The notes beneath the pieces are model-generated. The model was not told the DNA's origin and made no database searches. It worked only from the letters and a program-made list of their open reading frames with translations. Both the position numbers and the translations under genes were made by a program. This document shows, piece after piece, positions 19,310 through 23,293 of a DNA stretch of 23,293 nt. Location: positions 1 through 23,293 of the forward strand of contig CAJPVJ010000550.1 in NCBI GenBank assembly GCA_905397405.1. The letters are read 5' to 3'. This DNA is from Oppiella nova (Eukaryota > Arthropoda > Arachnida > Sarcoptiformes > Oppiidae). Numbering within the stretch: the first letter of the stretch is position 1; every line of letters starts with the position of its first letter.

Positions 19310-21741
19310 ATGAGTGAATTGTATGAATCGTTGTCTCATTTAAGTCGTGAAGAGTTGTATTCATTAGTGAATGCATTGAAACGTCAAATCAATTGTTTGT
19401 CAACAGATTTATTGAGATTTGAATTGATTTCAGAAAAATGTAGAAAATATTTAACAAATTTACTGAATGTTAGAGAAATTGATAGACAATTAACTCAACA
19501 ATTACTTCATTTTATTGAATCCAATGACACCGACAGTCGTGTGAAATGCGGGTCACGTAATGACAGTCGTATTGATTGTCTCATCAATGAGTACATCCAT
19601 GGATATCATTTCAAGACCACATCCAATGACAATTGGATTGACATTAAGACTACTGATGGCTATGGACTTGAATCAGACGAATATAATAATAGTTTGAATT
19701 ATCGGCAAACGAGCGGTAATTGCGACAAAAATGTGACAAAACGCTTGAAAACGTGGCATAAGATAGACGGCAAATATGTGTGCGATTACAACAACTGCGA
19801 CAAGTCGTACAGCAGTCCGGAGGCCCTCAAAGAGCACCAGATGTCACATACGGGGCGACGATTTTTCTGCGATTTTGACAACTGTTGCAAACATTTCTCG
19901 TTTTCGAGTTCATTACGAAAGCACCAGAAGTCCGGTCAACACGTGTTTGGACAGCCGTTCCGGTGTTGTGTCACTGACTGTCCGTTCGAGACGTTAGCCA
20001 AAGAGGAGTTCGTGGCGCACATCGACACCCATTCCGGTGATGGTGTGCCTCAAGAGAGTGCAGAGTGTTATGAAAGGACTCACGAACCGACTGTTAAAGT
20101 AGACACACCGTATGCTTGCCATTGGGTTGGCTGTCGGATGACATTCAAAAGGGCTGACACTCTAAGAGCTCACAGGAGATGCCATATCCGAGGAAAGGGA
20201 TACACGAGTGAAGACAAACTCGTGTCCGACGAAGTGAACGACAAATATGTTTGCGATTTCAAAGACTGCGGCAAATCGTATGTATATAAGAGAGGTCTTC
20301 GACAACACAACATATCCGAGGAAAGGGATACACGAGTGAAGACAAACTCGTGTCCGACGAAGTGAACGACAAATATGTTTGCGATTTCAAAGACTGCGGC
20401 AAATCGTATGTATATAAGAGAGGTCTTCGACAACACAGAAATAGTTGTCATTTGAGTCAAAGGTTTTTCTGCGATCACGACAATTGTTACCAACATTTCG
20501 CGACACCGACTGCACTGAGAGAACACCGGGAGTCTGGTGATCACGTGCCCGGAGATGGCTACCGGTGCGCTGTCAATGACTGCGAGTTTCACAGGGAATC
20601 CAAAGTCAAGTTAGAGAAACACGTGAAGAGTAGTCATGATTTTACGGGTAAACCGGTGGACAAACTGTATACATGTGATTGGGTCGGGTGTAGGAAGGGG
20701 TTCGGAAAGGCTGACAATCTGAGAGCTCACATGAGATGCCATACCAGAGGAATGGGATCCATGAGTGAAGACATATACAACAATGAAGGCAAATATGTCT
20801 GTGATATCAAAGACTGCGGCAAATCTTATGCGTATCGCAAAGGACTTCGGGAGCACCAGTTGGCCAAACACTCGGGGCGCCGGTATTTCTGCGATTACGA
20901 GACCTGTTGTCGACACTTCCGGCACTCGAGTTCACTGACGATGCATAAGAGGTCCGGTGAGCACGTGTTGGGACAGCCCTACCAGTGCACAGCCGGGAAC
21001 TGTCCGTTTCAAACGGCAGATAAACTGGCGTTAGAGGAGCACATGTCGGGCCACACGGGCGACGACTACCGGTTCCGTCAACGGCAACAGAAGTGGGCTG
21101 TAAGGCAACGACAGTACAGGTGTCCGGCACAGGGATGCGACCAACGGTTCGTCGATCGGTGCGATTACTATCGACACAAACGCACGCATCAGACGGAAAG
21201 GGTGTTTGTGTGTGATGTGGAAGGCTGTGGGAAGTCGTTTAGACGGCACAAGGATCTGACGACTCATCGGGTGGCGCGACATACCGAAGCTCTGACGAAC
21301 ATGCCGTGGATCGCTTGCCAGTGGCCGGGCTGTCCGTATAGACATAAATGGCAGTGTTTTATAGACACCCATATGAGAGTCCATACGAAACCATTCATTT
21401 GCGACGAATGCGGGAAAGGGTTCGCGAAGAAGATGGCACTCAAAGTGCATAAAACTACACACAATAAGGAGCTGAGCCTCCGGTGCGAGTCCGGCCCGAC
21501 ACTCGCCCACAAAACGTCGCCCATATGGGACTCTCGCGTATACTTATCCGTATGGCCGCTATTCCAGATGGCCACGGTAAGGCCCGGTTGTGACAAACAG
21601 TATTTGGATCGCAAAGTATTGAGCGCTCATGAGATGAAGCACAGGCCGCAAGAGTATCGGTATCGGTGCCATTGGCCGGGCTGTGAGTTTAAGACTAAAT
21701 ATAACTATTGTCTTGAATCTCATGTCAAAAAACATGCCTAA
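19310..21741 (+). CDS. E: about 17-finger C2H2 protein, frame broken by a 128-base duplication
   Basis: Starts MSELYESLSHLSREELYSLVNALKR, the family module, with no intron after it. As written, the frame from 19310 stops at 20365 (351 residues, four full fingers), and a second open frame runs 20222-21741 after its in-frame ATG-less start. The break is a perfect 128-base tandem duplication. Removing one unit, for example as an intron 20295-20422, gives one frame of 2304 bases and 767 residues. Fingers 1-4, 5-8 and 9-11 form a repeated higher-order block (YVCDxxxCGKSY, FFCDxxNCCxHF, a C-x4-C finger, then YxCDWVGCRxxF...LRAHxRCH). One finger (FICDECGKGF) has the common C-x2-C spacing. A late finger is interrupted by about 30 extra residues between its two Cys (21487-21588). 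No SUMO tail is seen. Confidence 0.8.
20183..20437 (+). repeat. Perfect tandem duplication, 127-base identical copies, period 128
   Basis: 20183-20309 and 20311-20437 are identical, starting CATATCCGAGG and ending CGACAACACA. Since 128 is not a multiple of three, the copy shifts the frame of E. Both copies contain AGAGAG|GTCTTC. GT at 20295 and AG at 20421-20422 would delimit an exact 128-base intron that restores the frame at phase 1. Confidence 0.95.
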
Positions 21742-22085
21742 AGTTTGAGATGTTAGGCTACCTGTGCTTACAGATTAGGAGAGTTTTGTAATTTAATGTA
21801 TGTAATTATTTTGCAGCTTATTTTGTTAACTGTGTTATGATTTTGTTTAGTTTGTTTTAATAATATTTTATGATAATTATTAATTAAAAATAAAATAAAT
21901 TTAAATTCATTTTTCAAAAGTTTTGGACCAAAAACTTTGGTTCGTTTTTGTAGACGTTTTGTATGAAAGGCATTGACTTTTGATTTGTTTATGTTTTGCA
22001 TTCAATTGTCGTTTGAATTGTGATTAAAGTTGAGGTTATTTTTGGCATAAATTGAGTTATAATTGCAATTAAATTAGTGCGAGAA
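21742..22085 (+). promoter_or_regulatory. E 3' region with poly(A) signals, then F promoter
   Basis: No gene. Overlapping AATAAA motifs lie at about 21889-21899. GACGTTTTGTATGAAA at 21953-21968 is the shared 16-base element, and TGTTTAT at 21986-21992 the forkhead-like site. Bases about 22030-22085 match the D upstream region. Confidence 0.55.
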
Positions 22086-22256
22086 ATGAGTCAAACATTT
22101 GAGGATTTATCGCAATTAAGTCGCGAAGAGTTATATTCAATGATAAACGCATTGAAACGTGAAATCAATTGTTTGTCAACAGATTTATTGAGATTTGAAT
22201 TGATTTCAAATTTTACGGCTTTTATAAATTTACTAAATGTTTTGTTATTTGTTTAA
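22086..22256 (+). pseudogene. F exon 1, N-terminal module with disrupted end
   Basis: ATG at 22086 opens MSQTFEDLSQLSREELYSM and keeps the module through LSTDLLRFELIS. It then diverges (NFTAFINLLNVLLFV) and stops at 22254-22256; 56 residues. E has KCRKYLTNLLNV at this point. No good GT donor, and none in phase 1, is visible before the stop, so I cannot join it to the zinc-finger exon at 22408. It could be a short protein, a broken exon, or an exon using a weak donor. Confidence 0.55.
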
Positions 22257-22407
22257 TTAACACTAAACTGAGTTCTTTATGACCTAAACAAACGTAACTC
22301 ACTGTTGTTCGGTAGGCAAACATAGCTAGTGAGTTTTCACAATGAAAAGTGTTATGAAAACAGTTTAAAACACTTTTCGAAAGTATTGCTAAATGTTTGC
22401 CATCGAG
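22257..22407 (+). repeat. Spacer with two inverted repeats in F
   Basis: AACTCACT (22296-22303) pairs with AGTGAGTT (22328-22335), and AAAAGTGTT (22345-22353) with AACACTTTT (22369-22377). The segment lies where other family members have the end of exon 1 and the first intron. It ends in ATCGAG, a plausible acceptor for the next exon. It may be an insertion; no target-site duplication was found. Confidence 0.6.
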
Positions 22408-23293
22408 GAAGTGGTGACCAGAAGATAATTAAAGCGAATAAAAAGAAAAGAAATTTTAAAACAAAATCAAATCAATTGATAGTCAAAGAAGAGCCCAAAG
22501 ACAGCGAATCCATTGGCAATGAAGTGGATGTCAGCCACGAATCAAACGATGAGATAATGGATGTAAAGAACGAAGAGTTGAGTGAAAGACAGGACTCGAG
22601 AGGAAGTCATAAGACTTTGCGTAAAAAGAAAGCAAAGAAATGTAAGCCAAAGCCAAACGAAGGACAGTATGTCTGTGACTACAAAAACTGCGGCAAACGG
22701 TTCAAGTCTTTTGGGAATTTATCGGTACACAAACACATTCACTTGGGAGTGACCTACCGGTGCGATTGGGAGGGCTGTGCGGCAGTGTTTGGGAGGTCTG
22801 GTGACTTGAAAACCCATATACGACTAAAACACGAACTGTCAGCCGGTGTGGGAAAGTATGCCTGCGATTGGAAGTACTGTCGCAAAGGGTACCCATCGTT
22901 CACACAATTAGAGGAACACAAAGCCATTCATAGATTAGTCAAAATCGATGGACAGTATGCCTGCGATTGGATCGGCTGTCAGAAGAGGTTTGGGACTAAA
23001 GATTGCTACCGAAGACACATACGGCGCCACAGCACTACTGATTTGAGATACCGGTGCGATTGGGAGGGCTGTGCGGCAATGTTTAAAGACGCCATGTACC
23101 TCTATAACCATAAGCGGACGGTGCACGGCAAGACATACCGGTGCGATTGGGACGGGTGTGAGTACGCGACCGGTGAGCGCGCGCGTCTCAAAGCGCATCG
23201 AGTGGTGCACACGAAGGAGGACCGCATGAAGTGTGGGATCAATGGCTGCCAACTAATGTTTGGACCGATTAGTATGAATAGACATCATCTGAC
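22408..23293 (+). CDS. F: C2H2 zinc-finger exon, continues beyond window
   Basis: An open frame runs from the acceptor ATCGAG|GAAGTGGT to the last base. The same GAG|GAAGTGGT context starts A2 exon 2, and with a phase-1 carry-over the frame begins SGDQKIIKANKKKR. A basic stretch is followed by LIVKEEPKDSE (SUMO consensus VKEE), an acidic linker (NEELSERQDSRGSHKTL), a second basic stretch (RKKKAKKCKPKPK), then six complete fingers (YVCDYKNC, YRCDWEGC, YACDWKYC, YACDWIGC, YRCDWEGC, YRCDWDGC) and the start of a seventh (MKCGINGC...). No stop or frameshift is seen in this exon. Its link to the first exon at 22086 is unclear. Confidence 0.8.

Noticed and set aside
20170-21614. Long minus-strand open frames of 104-159 residues opposite E
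   Set aside because: Antisense to the finger array, with no conservation of their own; they end at arbitrary places and cross the 128-base duplication.
1-23293. CRISPR array, tRNA, rRNA, prokaryotic operon, or transposon-encoded protein
   Set aside because: Repeats are coding finger units of varied sequence, not spaced identical repeats. No RNA gene was recognised, no transposase, integrase or reverse transcriptase motif is seen, and splice and poly(A) signals point to a eukaryotic genome.

Overview
This window is eukaryotic. It has long open zinc-finger exons, short AT-rich introns (about 65-230 bases) with GT...AG ends, AATAAA polyadenylation signals, and AT-rich spacers of about 180-720 bases. 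It contains only one kind of gene: a tightly packed cluster of paralogous poly-C2H2 zinc-finger genes. Fingers of the form YxCDWxGC...H-x3/4-H, compact genes and very short introns suggest an arthropod-like animal, possibly a chelicerate such as a mite. That taxon is an inference with low confidence. I see no prokaryotic signals, no transposase or reverse transcriptase genes, and no RNA genes.

Layout, left to right: A1 (1-2211, 5' end outside the window), B1 (2883-5586), A2 (6097-8844), B2 (9560-13078), C (13675-16023), a truncated second copy of C's promoter and first exon (about 16105-16376), D on the minus strand (19059-16377, a pseudogene), E (19310-21741), and F (22086 to beyond the window end). 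A1+B1 and A2+B2 are a recent tandem duplication of about 5.3 kb (1-5312 versus 6734-12036). The duplication junction lies inside B1, so B1 ends with fingers not present in B2. D and E are divergent and share a 250-base promoter region.

Shared protein plan: (i) a first exon of about 55-100 residues with a conserved LYSMINALKRE...CLSTDLLRFELIS module, a likely coiled coil that I do not recognise as KRAB, ZAD, SCAN or BTB; (ii) in the genes where this can be traced, a phase-1 intron; (iii) a linker that is acidic in B, C and D (with SIGCQT repeats in B and one variant in C) and Lys-rich in A; (iv) 8-19 fingers, many joined by an unusual HPxxxPxxPWIxC linker; (v) in A and C, a separately spliced C-terminal tail with SUMO-consensus motifs (VKQE, IKTE, IKHE). 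F carries VKEE before its fingers. B has a SUMO-interaction-like motif, and its tail exon is decayed or spliced in a non-standard way. The likely role is a lineage-specific family of DNA-binding repressors or chromatin regulators, analogous in logic to KRAB or ZAD zinc-finger expansions. Function is inferred only.

The most interesting points are: the unrecognised N-terminal module; a perfect 128-base tandem duplication in E that breaks the frame but contains AGGT, so that it could be removed exactly as a new intron; the AT...AC ends of the former tail intron of B2; the symmetric 36-base microexon encoding a SUMO motif; and several birth-and-death scars (chimeric B1, multiply broken D, truncated C copy, rearranged F exon 1).
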